64,000 bases of DNA, from the NCBI GenBank assembly GCA_965228625.1, contig OZ245829.1:992001-1056000 (forward strand), given 5' to 3'. The translations under genes and the position numbers were made by a program. The stretch is from UBA2767 sp965228625. Its GTDB lineage: Bacteria; Pseudomonadota; Alphaproteobacteria; Rhizobiales; Methyloligellaceae. Under the pieces are notes generated by a model, which saw nothing but the letters and a program-made list of their open reading frames with translations, was not told the origin of the DNA and searched no databases. Of the stretch, positions 9,289 to 18,550 are shown one piece after another. Position 1 is the first letter of the stretch, and each line of letters starts with the position of its first letter.

Positions 9289-9975
9289 CTACTGCTTTTT
9301 CTCTGCGTCCGATGGCTCGCCGCCGAGTTGCACCAGCAAGGACAGCAACATCTCCGCGCGGCGGCGCATGTTGGCCGGTGTCTGCTGGTCGGACAGCATA
9401 ACGTCAAAATACCGCCGCGCCGCATCGCTCTCGCCGTTGCGATACGCGGAAAGCCCGAGTAGCTCGCGGGCGGAATGGCGCCACGGATTCCCGGTCACCG
9501 CCAGCGCATCCAGGCGTTTGCGCATATCCTCGAATGACGCCTCGTCCAGCAGCAACGATGCCGCCTGGATCGTGGCGAAATGCTGCAGGACCGTCCCGGA
9601 ACCGGAGCTGTCGGCCACATCCTCGTAAATCTTGATGGCTTCGTCGGTCTTCCCCTCGCTCGAATAGAGCGCCGCGAGCTGAAGCCGCGACAGGGTCTCG
9701 TATCCGCCGGGGCCGTCCTCCGACAACGACTTGAAGACGTTGATGGCGTCCGCCGTCTTGCCGTCCTCGACCTCCGTAATGCCGCCGACGAAACGCCCTC
9801 CGGCCGAATCCGCGCGTTCGGCCTGCCAGTAGGTCCAGAAGTTGTGGCCGCCGACAACAGCGACGATAAGGACCGCGCCGACGATCAGCCAGAGGCCGTA
9901 CTTGTCCCAAAGGGACTTCAGCTTTTCCTGACGGATCGCCTCGTCGACTTCGCGAAAAAGACTGTCGTCACTCAT
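9289..9975 (-). CDS. YfgM-like TPR membrane protein
   Basis: 228 residues with a short cytoplasmic N-terminus (MSDDSLFREVDEAIRQEK) and one transmembrane helix around residues 22-42 (LWLIVGAVLIVAVVGGHNFW). A periplasmic tetratricopeptide-like domain follows. YfgM is an ancillary SecYEG subunit linked to periplasmic chaperones. The open frame starts at 10020, but the family N-terminus is at 9975. It is eight bases upstream of bamB. About 160 bases separate it from panB, which probably hold its own promoter. Confidence 0.85.
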   Translation of the reverse strand: MSDDSLFREVDEAIRQEKLKSLWDKYGLWLIVGAVLIVAVVGGHNFWTYWQAERADSAGGRFVGGITEVEDGKTADAINVFKSLSEDGPGGYETLSRLQLAALYSSEGKTDEAIKIYEDVADSSGSGTVLQHFATIQAASLLLDEASFEDMRKRLDALAVTGNPWRHSARELLGLSAYRNGESDAARRYFDVMLSDQQTPANMRRRAEMLLSLLVQLGGEPSDAEKKQ

Positions 9976-10136
9976 GGTGTTTCCCGTGTACCTCGCAATG
10001 GGAAAGGCGCGCGGCATCACTCGTCACGAGGATTGCCCGGGCCAAAAACCTGCCGCAATTGATACCGTGCGATGCCAGCCGACGCAAACGCCCCCGCATC
10101 CGCCGCAGATTATGGTTAAGCGCGTGTCTCGGAAGC

Positions 10137-10997
10137 CTAACTGCCGGTCATTTTGGTCTTTTTCGTGACCTTCCCGGCGTCTTCCTTCATGGCGTAGGTA
10201 TGCTCCTCCGCCGGGAATTTTCGCGCCCGGACATCATCGGCATACGCTTTGACCGCGGTCTCGATCGCTTCGCCGATCTGCGCGAATTCCTTTACGAACT
10301 TGGGAACCCGCGGCGAAAGACCGAGCATGTCCTCAAGCACGAGGATCTGGCCGTCGCATTCCGCCGACGCGCCGATGCCGATGGTCGGGATCGGGCACGA
10401 CTTGGTCACGCGCGCGGCGAGAAGCTCCGCCATGCCCTCAAGCACGACCGCGAACGCCCCGGCTTCAGCCACGGCGCATGCATCGTCCTCGATCGCGGCC
10501 CACTCGGCGCGCTCGCGTCCCTGGGTCTTGAAGCCACCCATCATGTTGACCGACTGCGGCGTGAGACCGATATGCGCCATCACCGGGATGCCGCGCTCGG
10601 TCAGATAGCGGATCGTCTCGCCCATGCGCGTTCCGCCCTCGAGCTTCACGGCCCCGCACCCGGTTTCCTTCATCACCCTTGCCGCATTGCGAAAGGCAAG
10701 CTGCGGGCTCTCCTCATAGGTGCCGAACGGCAGGTCGACCACGACGAGCGCCCGTGACGATCCGCGGACAACAGCGCCGCCATGCATGATCATCAGGTCA
10801 AGGGGAACGGGCACGGTGGATTCATAACCGTGCATCACCATTCCGAGCGAATCTCCGACAAGGAGAAAATCAACATATGGATCAAGGATTTGCGCCGTGT
10901 GGGCGTGATATGCTGTTAACGAAACAATGGGTTCGCCGCCCTTGCGGCCGGCAATGTCGGGCGCGGTGTTCCGCCTGGCGCGTTTTTGAATAGACAC
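10137..10997 (-). CDS. panB: 3-methyl-2-oxobutanoate hydroxymethyltransferase
   Basis: 286 residues of PanB, the first committed enzyme of pantothenate synthesis. It adds a hydroxymethyl group from methylene-THF to 2-oxoisovalerate. The TAYHAHTAQILD, VGDSLGMV (metal ligands) and KLEGG segments, GLTPQSVNMMGGFK and IGASAECDGQILV are all conserved. The start is GTG at 10997 with GGAGG 10 bases upstream. The frame continues to 11078 without similarity. The Lys-rich C-terminal tail (KEDAGKVTKKTKMTGS) is longer than in most homologues. No panC is beside it. Confidence 0.96.
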   Translation of the reverse strand: MSIQKRARRNTAPDIAGRKGGEPIVSLTAYHAHTAQILDPYVDFLLVGDSLGMVMHGYESTVPVPLDLMIMHGGAVVRGSSRALVVVDLPFGTYEESPQLAFRNAARVMKETGCGAVKLEGGTRMGETIRYLTERGIPVMAHIGLTPQSVNMMGGFKTQGRERAEWAAIEDDACAVAEAGAFAVVLEGMAELLAARVTKSCPIPTIGIGASAECDGQILVLEDMLGLSPRVPKFVKEFAQIGEAIETAVKAYADDVRARKFPAEEHTYAMKEDAGKVTKKTKMTGS

Positions 10998-11187
10998 GAG
11001 CGTACTCGCCTCCGTTCTGAAATGTGGTCCGGTATGACGCGCGGCACAAGCTGTCCGCGACGTGCCGGAGTTATACATTTTTTTTGCACTGCAATAAAGG
11101 GACAGCAGGACTCACTTGCCAAGCCTGCCCAAAAGTCTGCTAGGCTTGTCGTCCAGCTAAATTTCAAGACCGAATGATCGCAAGCCG

Positions 11188-11517
11188 ATGGACCATCGGA
11201 AGGCCCGAGATATTCTGATTGCGCGGCGGGACGAGCTGCAGGCGCTGAGTGCGGGAAGCGCGGATCAGCGCGAGACGGTGACGCTCGATCAGCAGAGCGT
11301 CGGGCGCCTGTCGCGAATGGACGCCCTGCAGCAGCAGGCCATGGCGCAGGCCACAGAACGCCAGCGCGCCGCCGAGCTCATCAAGATTGACCAGGCGCTC
11401 GAACGCATCAGTGAGGGCGAATACGGCTATTGCGTCGAATGCGGCGAGGACATCCCCGCCAAGCGCCTCGAAATCGACCCTGCGGCGTCCCAGTGCATCC
11501 GCTGCGCGGGGCGGTAA
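11188..11517 (+). CDS. DksA/TraR-type C4 zinc-finger protein
   Basis: 109 residues: an N-terminal coiled coil with GRLSRMDALQQQAMAQ, then a zinc finger CVECGED...QCIRC (C-x2-C-x17-C-x2-C). This is the short alphaproteobacterial TraR/DksA type, smaller than E. coli DksA (151). DksA proteins enter the RNA polymerase secondary channel and work with ppGpp. Whether this short form does so is not established. It is divergent from panB across a 190-base interval. Confidence 0.88.
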   Translation: MDHRKARDILIARRDELQALSAGSADQRETVTLDQQSVGRLSRMDALQQQAMAQATERQRAAELIKIDQALERISEGEYGYCVECGEDIPAKRLEIDPAASQCIRCAGR

Positions 11518-11540
11518 CGAGAACGACCCAGTTGAACACG

Positions 11541-11559
11541 CCGGGCCAAGCCTGCCCGG
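11541..11559 (+). terminator. Weak hairpin after the DksA-like gene
   Basis: A perfect 6-bp stem CCGGGC/GCCCGG with a 7-base loop lies 24 bases after the stop of the zinc-finger gene. There is no T-run after it, so it may be a Rho-dependent or purely structural element rather than an intrinsic terminator. Confidence 0.25.
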
Positions 11560-11729
11560 ACCGATACCCTGAAAACGATGCAAAGTGATGGGAAAGGCTG
11601 CAAAGGCAGGCACAACACCATTCATTGCCGCGGACTGATCCGCTAGAACCAAGAACACATTTGCGGTTCGCACCCGTCGAGTACCAGCTCACTCCATAGC
11701 CGGATCAAATACGAACTCGAGAGATTCAT

Positions 11730-12341
11730 ATGGCCCCTATCAAGACAGCCGATCAACTAAGGCAGCTCTACAAGCTCCCCAAAGGGCGCTCGATCGACAA
11801 GGTCATCAAAGAGTTTGAGCCGCATTCGCGAAACTTCATCGCTCACTCTCCGTTTTTGGTCATCGGCACAACCAGAAAAGACGGCGTTGGCGATGTCTCG
11901 CCGCGCGGCGAGGAGCCCGGTTTTGTCAAAGTCCTTGACGACACCACACTCGCCATCCCGGACAGACCCGGAAACAATCGTCTGGATACCCTCAACAACA
12001 TATTGCAGCACCCCGCCGTCGGACTGATTTTCTTCATTCCGGGAGTCAATGAGACTCTGCGCATAAACGGCGAGGCCGAAATTCGTGATGATGACGATCT
12101 GCGGGACCTGTTTGCTGTCAACGGACGGCTTCCCGCTACCGTCCTGGTCGTGAAGGTCAACGAGATTTATCTACACTGCGCCAAGGCTCTGATGCGCTCA
12201 AAGCTATGGGACGAGGACACGAAAATTGACCGCTCCGAGTTTCCGACAATGGGAGAAATGATCCGCGATCAAAGCAACGCGGATGCCGAAGCCGAAACTC
12301 ATGAAGCCATGGTCAAACGTTACGAGCAGATGTTGTACTGA
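11730..12341 (+). CDS. Pyridoxamine 5'-phosphate oxidase-like FMN-binding protein
   Basis: 203 residues of the split-barrel flavin-binding fold, closest in layout to the MSMEG_1061-type subgroup. Typical parts are HSPFLVIGTT, DGVGDVSPRGEEPGFV, IPDRPGNNRLDTLNNIL (FMN phosphate-binding region) and FFIPGVNETLRINGEA. Such proteins use FMN or F420 to reduce small molecules; the substrate is unknown. The flanking bases 12342-12412 before the convergent guaA are AT-rich and contain no gene. Confidence 0.88.
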   Translation: MAPIKTADQLRQLYKLPKGRSIDKVIKEFEPHSRNFIAHSPFLVIGTTRKDGVGDVSPRGEEPGFVKVLDDTTLAIPDRPGNNRLDTLNNILQHPAVGLIFFIPGVNETLRINGEAEIRDDDDLRDLFAVNGRLPATVLVVKVNEIYLHCAKALMRSKLWDEDTKIDRSEFPTMGEMIRDQSNADAEAETHEAMVKRYEQMLY

Positions 12342-12412
12342 GTCGCAAAATCTCTGTAAATTATTGTTCTATATATCTTTTAAATCCCCGAGCGCAGACG
12401 GATAAAACAGGC

Positions 12413-13960
12413 CTATTCCCACTCGATCGTGCCGGGCGGTTTCGAGGTGATGTCGTAGACCACGCGGTTGATCCCCTTCACCTCGTTGATGATGCGGGTC
12501 GCGGTGCGGCTCAGGAACTCGTGGTCGAAGCCGAAATAGTCGGCGGTCATGCCGTCCGATGAGGTCACGGCGCGCAGGGCGCAGACGTATTCATAGGTGC
12601 GTGCATCGCCCATGACGCCCACCGTCTGAACCGGCAACAGCACCGCGAAGGCCTGCCAGATCGCGTCATAGAGGCCGCTTTCGCGGATCTCGTTGAGATA
12701 GATGGCGTCCGCCTTGCGCAGGATCTTGAGCTTGTCGCGGGTGATGGCACCGGGCAGACGGATCGCGAGACCGGGCCCGGGAAAAGGATGCCGCTTCACG
12801 AAATTCTCAGGCAGTCCAAGCTCCTGGCCGAGCGCCCTCACCTCGTCCTTGAAGAGTTCGCGCAACGGCTCGACGAGCTTGAGGTTCATGCGTTCCGGCA
12901 ATCCGCCCACATTGTGGTGCGACTTGATGGTGACGGACGGTCCGCCGGTGAACGACACGCTCTCGATCACGTCCGGATAGAGCGTGCCCTGGGCCAGATA
13001 GTCCGCGCCGCCCAGCTTGCCCGCCTCCTCCTCGAATACATCGATGAACAGCCCGCCGATCGTCTTGCGCTTCTTTTCCGGATCTTCCACGCCTTCGAGC
13101 GCGTCGAGGAACCGGTCGCTTGCATCGACATGAACAAGCGGAATGTTGTACGCGCCGCGGAACATGGACACGACCTCGTCCGCCTCGTCCATGCGCATCA
13201 ATCCGTGATCGACGAAGATGCAGGTGAGCTGGTCGCCCACCGCCTCGTGGATGAGCACGGCCGCGACGGAGGAGTCGACGCCGCCCGAAAGCCCGCAGAT
13301 CACGCGCCCGTCGCCGACCTGTTCCCTGATCTTGGCGACGGCCTCCGTGTGGAAATGCGCCATGGTCCAGTCGCCGGAGCAACCGGCGATCTTCAGCGCG
13401 AAATTGGCGAGGAGTTTCGCCCCGTCCGGCGTGTGAACCACTTCCGGGTGGAACTGCACGCCGTAGATTTTCCGGTCTTCATCGGCGATTGCCGCGAACG
13501 GCGCGTTGTCCGACGTGGCGACGACGCTGAAACCCTCCGGAATGGCTGAGATCTTGTCGCCATGGCTCATCCACACCTGATGGCGCTCGCCCTTGCTCCA
13601 GACGCCGTCGAACAGAGCGCAACCCTCTTTCACATCGACAAAGGCCCGACCGAATTCACGCTCATGGGAGGGTTCGACGTCTCCGCCGAGTTGCCCGCAG
13701 ATCGCCTGCTCGCCGTAGCAGATGCCGAGGATCGGCAGTTGCGATGCAAACACGGTCTCGGGGACGCGGGGCGTGTCGGCTTCATGCACGCTGGCCGGAC
13801 CACCAGACAGGATGACCGCCCGTGGCGCGAAGTCGTCAAAGACCTCTTCGGCCCTCTGAAACGGGACGATCTCGCAATAGACGCCCGCCTCACGCACCCG
13901 GCGGGCGATGAGCTGCGTGACCTGCGAGCCGAAATCGATGATGAGAATACGGTCCGTCAT
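12413..13960 (-). CDS. guaA: GMP synthase (glutamine-hydrolysing)
   Basis: 515 residues converting XMP, ATP and glutamine to GMP. The class I glutamine amidotransferase domain has Cys81 in ILGICYGEQ and the His/Glu pair in GVQFHPEV. The ATP pyrophosphatase domain has the P-loop GLSGGVDSSV, and the C-terminal dimerisation domain has HPFPGPGLAIR and ends KPPGTIEWE. It closes the leftward block that begins with ppx and includes guaB, so both steps from IMP to GMP are in one neighbourhood. Confidence 0.98.
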   Translation of the reverse strand: MTDRILIIDFGSQVTQLIARRVREAGVYCEIVPFQRAEEVFDDFAPRAVILSGGPASVHEADTPRVPETVFASQLPILGICYGEQAICGQLGGDVEPSHEREFGRAFVDVKEGCALFDGVWSKGERHQVWMSHGDKISAIPEGFSVVATSDNAPFAAIADEDRKIYGVQFHPEVVHTPDGAKLLANFALKIAGCSGDWTMAHFHTEAVAKIREQVGDGRVICGLSGGVDSSVAAVLIHEAVGDQLTCIFVDHGLMRMDEADEVVSMFRGAYNIPLVHVDASDRFLDALEGVEDPEKKRKTIGGLFIDVFEEEAGKLGGADYLAQGTLYPDVIESVSFTGGPSVTIKSHHNVGGLPERMNLKLVEPLRELFKDEVRALGQELGLPENFVKRHPFPGPGLAIRLPGAITRDKLKILRKADAIYLNEIRESGLYDAIWQAFAVLLPVQTVGVMGDARTYEYVCALRAVTSSDGMTADYFGFDHEFLSRTATRIINEVKGINRVVYDITSKPPGTIEWE

Positions 13961-14065
13961 GGACGGGTGTTATCGGAATCCCCGTGAGTCGGCAATGGGC
14001 TTATCGCGGCTCCCGGATCGTCCGTTCGAACGGCTCGACACTGCGGGCATTCTGTCCGCCACCGG

Positions 14066-14530
14066 TCAACTGTTGAGGCTCCAGATCGAATAGTTCAGCG
14101 CGGCGGCGAAGCTCACCCAGATGAGGTACGGAACGAACAGCAGCGCCGCCACCGTGCTGATTGGCCAGGCGGTGACGATGAACGCGGCAACCGCGATCCA
14201 GACGAGGACGATGTCGTAGAATCCGAGGTCCATCCGATGCAGCCCGAAAAACAGCCATGACCAGGCGGCATTGAAGATGAGCTGCGCCACCCAGAACCAG
14301 AATGCGGACGACCACGGAGCACTCTGCCATATCAACCAGCCGGCAAAGGCGATCATGATGTAAAGGACAGCCCAGACCGGCGCGAACAGCCAGTTCGGCG
14401 GGTTCCAGGACGGCTTTTCCAGCGCGGCGTGCCACTCTCCTGGCCGAAACGTGGCGCCGAAAATGGACGCGCCGAAGCACAGTGCGAGAAACACGGCAAG
14501 GGCAATCCATGTACCGATCGATGCGTTCAT
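14066..14530 (-). CDS. tspO: TspO/MBR family membrane protein
   Basis: 154 residues with five hydrophobic helices and the family hallmark PSWNPPNWLFAPVWAVLY, plus the later NAAWSWLFFGL motif. Bacterial TspO binds tetrapyrroles and cholesterol-like ligands and affects porphyrin handling and stress responses. The frame opens at 14590, but the first helix begins right after MNASIGTWIAL, so I place the start at 14530. It lies inside the guaB-rsmB-guaA block, upstream of guaA by 105 bases. Confidence 0.92.
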   Translation of the reverse strand: MNASIGTWIALAVFLALCFGASIFGATFRPGEWHAALEKPSWNPPNWLFAPVWAVLYIMIAFAGWLIWQSAPWSSAFWFWVAQLIFNAAWSWLFFGLHRMDLGFYDIVLVWIAVAAFIVTAWPISTVAALLFVPYLIWVSFAAALNYSIWSLNS

Positions 14531-14595
14531 ATCCTGCAATCCATTCCTATCCGCCAACACCGGCCATTCAACCGCATTTCGTACGCTCACTTCCG

Positions 14596-15603
14596 TTACT
14601 GAAGCGTCTTCCGGCTCCTGTCGGCGTCAATGTCATCGAAATCCAGCTTCCAGAACCGCAAGTGCTCCGCATGCGCAAGTGTCTTCAATGTCCGCGTCGG
14701 CCTCGACATGAGAAAGTCCGGCGCCTCGCCGACCTTTCCAAAACAGAAACGCGACGGCAGACGCGAGTAGACCGAGCGCGGCGGTCCGCTTCCGGCAATA
14801 CCTTTCAAGCGCCGGCCACAGTCATAGTCATGATAGTAGATGCGGCGCACACCCAGCTCGTCGAGCAGAAATTCGAGAACCGCGGTGAGCATGGCCTCGT
14901 CCCAGATGCGAAGGTGCACACGTAACACTTCGTCGACATAGGTTTCCAGGGCCTTGGCGTCGATGTTGACGCCGTTGAAATAGATCGTCTCGAGGGCCCT
15001 GCGCATCTCCGGGTCCGTGTGCCAGGTATCGGCGCGTTTCCTGGCGGACTGGGCGTATCTGAGCCAGTCGGTCTGGATCTCCTCGATCAGGGCTTCGCCC
15101 GTATCAAGGTCGACATCAAGGCGGGCCCAGGCCAGCGTATGGAAGCCCCGGCGCGCGATCGGGTGAACCGAGGTCTGGAATGGGGCGGCCCTGCCCGGCT
15201 TGATCAGCGCCCGGTACGACGTGTTGTGGCGTTGGGAGAAATTGAGCTGCAAGACAAGGTTCGCACCCGGCCGCGAGGTCTGGTGATAGTAGTGGCTCCA
15301 CTGGTTTCGTTTCTCCGGACCCCAACTCCCGAGCGTCAGCAGGTAACACTCGGGCTCAACCGCCCAGGCGGCGCCAAGATCATCGGCGCTCAGTCGCCCA
15401 TCGCCCTTCTTACCGGTGATCGACTTTAGCGTCGGGCGTTGCAGCAGTTTGGCGAAAGCCGACGCTTTGACGTCCGCGACGGCACGCCCCTCGCCGAGGT
15501 ACCGCGAGAGCAGGTAGACGGCGTAGCGGTCAGGAAAATAGTAGAACAGCGTGCGGCCGCGCGGCAGACACGCGATGATGTCCTGTATCGCGGCGAACTC
15601 CAT
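14596..15603 (-). CDS. Conserved-looking protein of unknown function
   Basis: A 335-residue soluble protein I do not recognise as a named family. It has no signal peptide or membrane segment. Notable parts are FYYFPDRYAVYLLSRYL near the N-terminus, LVLQLNFSQRHN in the middle, EEIQTDWLRYAQ around residues 173-185 and RIYYHDYDCGRRLKGI near 260-275. The EIQ[ST]DW string recalls a motif in phage polyvalent-protein domains, but that is only a resemblance. Its ATG follows the rsmB stop directly (TGAATG), so its translation is probably coupled to the RNA methyltransferase. Confidence 0.75.
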   Translation of the reverse strand: MEFAAIQDIIACLPRGRTLFYYFPDRYAVYLLSRYLGEGRAVADVKASAFAKLLQRPTLKSITGKKGDGRLSADDLGAAWAVEPECYLLTLGSWGPEKRNQWSHYYHQTSRPGANLVLQLNFSQRHNTSYRALIKPGRAAPFQTSVHPIARRGFHTLAWARLDVDLDTGEALIEEIQTDWLRYAQSARKRADTWHTDPEMRRALETIYFNGVNIDAKALETYVDEVLRVHLRIWDEAMLTAVLEFLLDELGVRRIYYHDYDCGRRLKGIAGSGPPRSVYSRLPSRFCFGKVGEAPDFLMSRPTRTLKTLAHAEHLRFWKLDFDDIDADRSRKTLQ

Positions 15604-16893
15604 TCAGCTTGCCCGGCCCAGGACCGCGAAGAAGAACCCGTCCGTTCCCGTGCTCGCAGGCGTCAGGGTGACAGTGCACTCGTCCGACGACCATGGCTTG
15701 AGATCGCTGTGCGCGTAGAGGTCTTCCCAGACCTCTCCGGCGGACAGCAGTTCGAACCCGTCGCTCTCTTCGAGAAACGCATAGACCTGCGCCTCGTTCT
15801 CCTGCGCCAGAACGGAGCAGGTGATGTAGCAAAGGTATCCTCCCGGCCGCACGAAGCGGCTGGCAGCGCTCAGCACGTGGCGCTGTTCCGCGAAGCGCCT
15901 CTCCAGCGCATCGGGCGTCAGGCGCCACTTCGCATCGGGTCGGCGGCGCCACACACCAGAACCGGAACACGGCGCGTCAACTACGACCCGGTCCATCTTC
16001 TGTTCAAGATCGTCGAGTTTGTCATCCGGTGCGCGCACCTGGACATTGCGCGTACCCGCGCGCTTGAGCCGGTCATAGATGGGCGCAAGGCGCGTGCGGT
16101 CGGAATCGTAGGCGAATATCTGGCCCTTGTTGGCCATCGCCGCCGCCAGCGCCAGCGTCTTGCCGCCGGCGCCCGCACAGTAATCCAGAACCTGCTCGCC
16201 CGGCTGGGCGAAGACCAGGGCCGAACAGACCTGGCTGCCTTCGTCCTGCACCTCGATCCACCCTTTCTGGTAGGGAGCCTCGGGCTGGATGTTGGGAACG
16301 CGTGACGGGCCTTGCGAGGGCGCAAGGCGCAATCCGTTCGTGGCCAGTGGGGTCGGTTCGAGCCTGTAGCGTTTGAGCGCCTTTTCGACCTTGTCGCGAT
16401 CCGCCTTCAGCGTGTTGACGCGGAAGTCGACCGGCGGGCGGAGCGCCAGCGCCTGCCCTTCCGCGACAAAGTCCTCGTCGAAGTTCTCCGCCAATGCGTC
16501 CTCGAGCCACTCCGGGATTTCCGCCTGGACCCACCCCGGCGCCTCGGCCAGGTCACTGTTTTCCAGCCGCGCGATTTCCGCATCGCCCAACGGTGCGGGC
16601 GCGTGACGATCATCGGTGAAGGACTGCGCCAGATCCTGCGGCGATTGCCCCCAGAGATAGACGGCAACGCCCAGCGCCAGATTGCGCGGCGTGTCGCCAC
16701 CCATGCGCCACGCGATCGACGCCTTGTGGCGCAGCGCGTCGTAAACCAGATTGCCGATCGCGGCCCGGTCGCCGGAGCCTGCGAACCGGTGCGACCTGCC
16801 CCAATCGGCAAGCGCCTGCGCCGCGGGCCTGTGCCGCTCGGCAATCTCGCTCAAAACCTCGATGGCAGCCTGCAGCCGTCCCGCCGGTTTCAC
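15604..16893 (-). CDS. rsmB: RsmB/NOP-family RNA (cytosine-5) methyltransferase
   Basis: 429 residues. An N-terminal NusB-like helical domain (about 1-140) precedes the SAM-binding core LDYCAGAGGKTLALAAAM. Two active-site cysteines are present: Cys309 in VDAPCSGSG and Cys359 in YITCS. E. coli RsmB makes m5C967 in 16S rRNA; alphaproteobacterial members in this neighbourhood are assumed to do likewise. It starts at GTG 16893, overlapping the guaB stop (GTGA). Confidence 0.92.
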   Translation of the reverse strand: MKPAGRLQAAIEVLSEIAERHRPAAQALADWGRSHRFAGSGDRAAIGNLVYDALRHKASIAWRMGGDTPRNLALGVAVYLWGQSPQDLAQSFTDDRHAPAPLGDAEIARLENSDLAEAPGWVQAEIPEWLEDALAENFDEDFVAEGQALALRPPVDFRVNTLKADRDKVEKALKRYRLEPTPLATNGLRLAPSQGPSRVPNIQPEAPYQKGWIEVQDEGSQVCSALVFAQPGEQVLDYCAGAGGKTLALAAAMANKGQIFAYDSDRTRLAPIYDRLKRAGTRNVQVRAPDDKLDDLEQKMDRVVVDAPCSGSGVWRRRPDAKWRLTPDALERRFAEQRHVLSAASRFVRPGGYLCYITCSVLAQENEAQVYAFLEESDGFELLSAGEVWEDLYAHSDLKPWSSDECTVTLTPASTGTDGFFFAVLGRAS

Positions 16894-18389
16894 GACTGTC
16901 CGGGATAGTTCGGCGCTTCACGGGTGATGACGACGTCATGGGTGTGGCTCTCGCGCAGGGAGGCCGTGGAGATGCGCACGAACTGTGCCTTCTCCTGAAG
17001 TTCGGCAATCGTCTTCGCACCCACATATCCCATTGACGAGCGCAACCCGCCGACGAGCTGATGCAGCACGCGCGACAGCGGCCCCTTGTAGGGAACCTGC
17101 CCCTCGATGCCCTCCGGAACCAGTTTCAGCTCGTCGCGAATGTCCTGCTGGAAATAGCGGTCCGCCGAACCGCGCGCCATGGCCCCCACGGACCCCATGC
17201 CGCGATAGGCCTTGTAGGAACGGCCCTGATAGAGGAACACTTCGCCCGGGCTCTCGTCGGTTCCGGCGAACAGCGAGCCCACCATGGCGCAATCCGCGCC
17301 GGCGGCGAGCGCCTTGGCAATATCACCGGAGAACTTTATGCCTCCGTCGGCGACGACCGGGATGCCCGACTTTTGTGCCTCTTCGGCCGATTCCATGATT
17401 GCCGAGAGTTGCGGCACCCCGACGCCGGCAACGATGCGGGTGGTGCAGATCGACCCCGGCCCGATCCCGACCTTTATGGCGTCGGCGCCGGCATCGACGA
17501 GCGCCTGCGTCGCTTCGCGCGTCGCCACGTTTCCGGCCATGACCTGAACCGAGTTCGACAGGCGCTTGATGCGGTCGACCGCATCGAGGACTCGCGACGA
17601 ATGTCCGTGCGCGGTGTCGACGACGATCAGGTCGGCCCCGGCATCGATAAGGCGTTCGGACCGTTCATATCCCGCGTCGCCGACGGTCGTGGCCGCCGCG
17701 ACCCGCAGGCGGCCCTGTTCGTCCTTCGCGGCATCCGGATGCAGGCGCGCCTTTTCGATGTCCTTGACGGTGATGAGACCGACGCAGTGATAATCGTCAT
17801 CCACGACCAGGAGCTTCTCGATGCGGTGCTGATGAAGCAGCCGCTTCGCTTCGTCCATATCGACGTTCTCCCTGACCGTGATCAGGTTGTCCTGCGTCAT
17901 CAGCTCGGATACGGGTTGGGCCGTGTTCGATGCGAACCGTACGTCTCTGTTGGTCAGGATGCCGACAAGCTTTCCGTTTTCACCGCCGTTCTTTGACGGT
18001 TCCACCACGGGAATTCCGGAAAAGTGATACTTGGCCATGATTTCCAGAGCATCTGCGAGGCTCGCCGTGGGCTTGATCGTCAGCGGATTGACCACCATGC
18101 CCGACTCGAACTTCTTGACCTGCGCCACCTGCCCCGCCTGCTCCTCAGGCGTCAGATTGCGATGGATCACGCCGATCCCGCCCGCCTGCGCCATGGCGAT
18201 GGCCAGCCGCGCCTCGGTCACGGTGTCCATTGCGGAGGACAGGATCGGAATGTTGAGCGTCAGACTCCGGGTCAGCCGCGCCGACGTGACAACCTGATTG
18301 GGAAGGACTTCCGATGGTCCCGGACGCAGCAACACATCGTCGAACGTAAGGGCCGTGTCCGGATTGATTCGACCGTGGATGTCGGGCAT
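16890..18389 (-). CDS. guaB: IMP dehydrogenase
   Basis: 499 residues. It oxidises IMP to XMP with NAD+. The TIM barrel has the catalytic loop GPGSICTTRIVAG and the flap region YRGMGSVGAM; a CBS-domain pair is inserted at about residues 95-205 (ALEIMAKYHFSGIPVVE and later KLLVVDDDYHCVGLITVKD). ATG 18389 is preceded by a strong CAGGAGG ribosome site 7 bases upstream; the frame extends upstream without homology. A 161-base gap to the aminotransferase gene upstream probably holds a guaB promoter. Confidence 0.97.
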   Translation of the reverse strand: MPDIHGRINPDTALTFDDVLLRPGPSEVLPNQVVTSARLTRSLTLNIPILSSAMDTVTEARLAIAMAQAGGIGVIHRNLTPEEQAGQVAQVKKFESGMVVNPLTIKPTASLADALEIMAKYHFSGIPVVEPSKNGGENGKLVGILTNRDVRFASNTAQPVSELMTQDNLITVRENVDMDEAKRLLHQHRIEKLLVVDDDYHCVGLITVKDIEKARLHPDAAKDEQGRLRVAAATTVGDAGYERSERLIDAGADLIVVDTAHGHSSRVLDAVDRIKRLSNSVQVMAGNVATREATQALVDAGADAIKVGIGPGSICTTRIVAGVGVPQLSAIMESAEEAQKSGIPVVADGGIKFSGDIAKALAAGADCAMVGSLFAGTDESPGEVFLYQGRSYKAYRGMGSVGAMARGSADRYFQQDIRDELKLVPEGIEGQVPYKGPLSRVLHQLVGGLRSSMGYVGAKTIAELQEKAQFVRISTASLRESHTHDVVITREAPNYPGQS

Positions 18390-18550
18390 GTGCCAACCTC
18401 CTGAAGTGGGTGGCCGAACGGCAGAGGAACTGGACGAAACGGCGACCCGGTTGGCGCCCCTCTTTATCACCCAATCCATGTCATGGGAAGCGGTGGGTCA
18501 GCCGATTTCCAACGTTTCAACAGCGAAACGCGCGCAGGCAAAACCGGATG

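Noticed and set aside
11041..11090. Intrinsic terminator before the T8 run at 11078-11085
   Set aside because: The possible stem is only five pairs with a long loop and it lies between divergent starts; the A8 tract on the minus strand fits the panB promoter region better.
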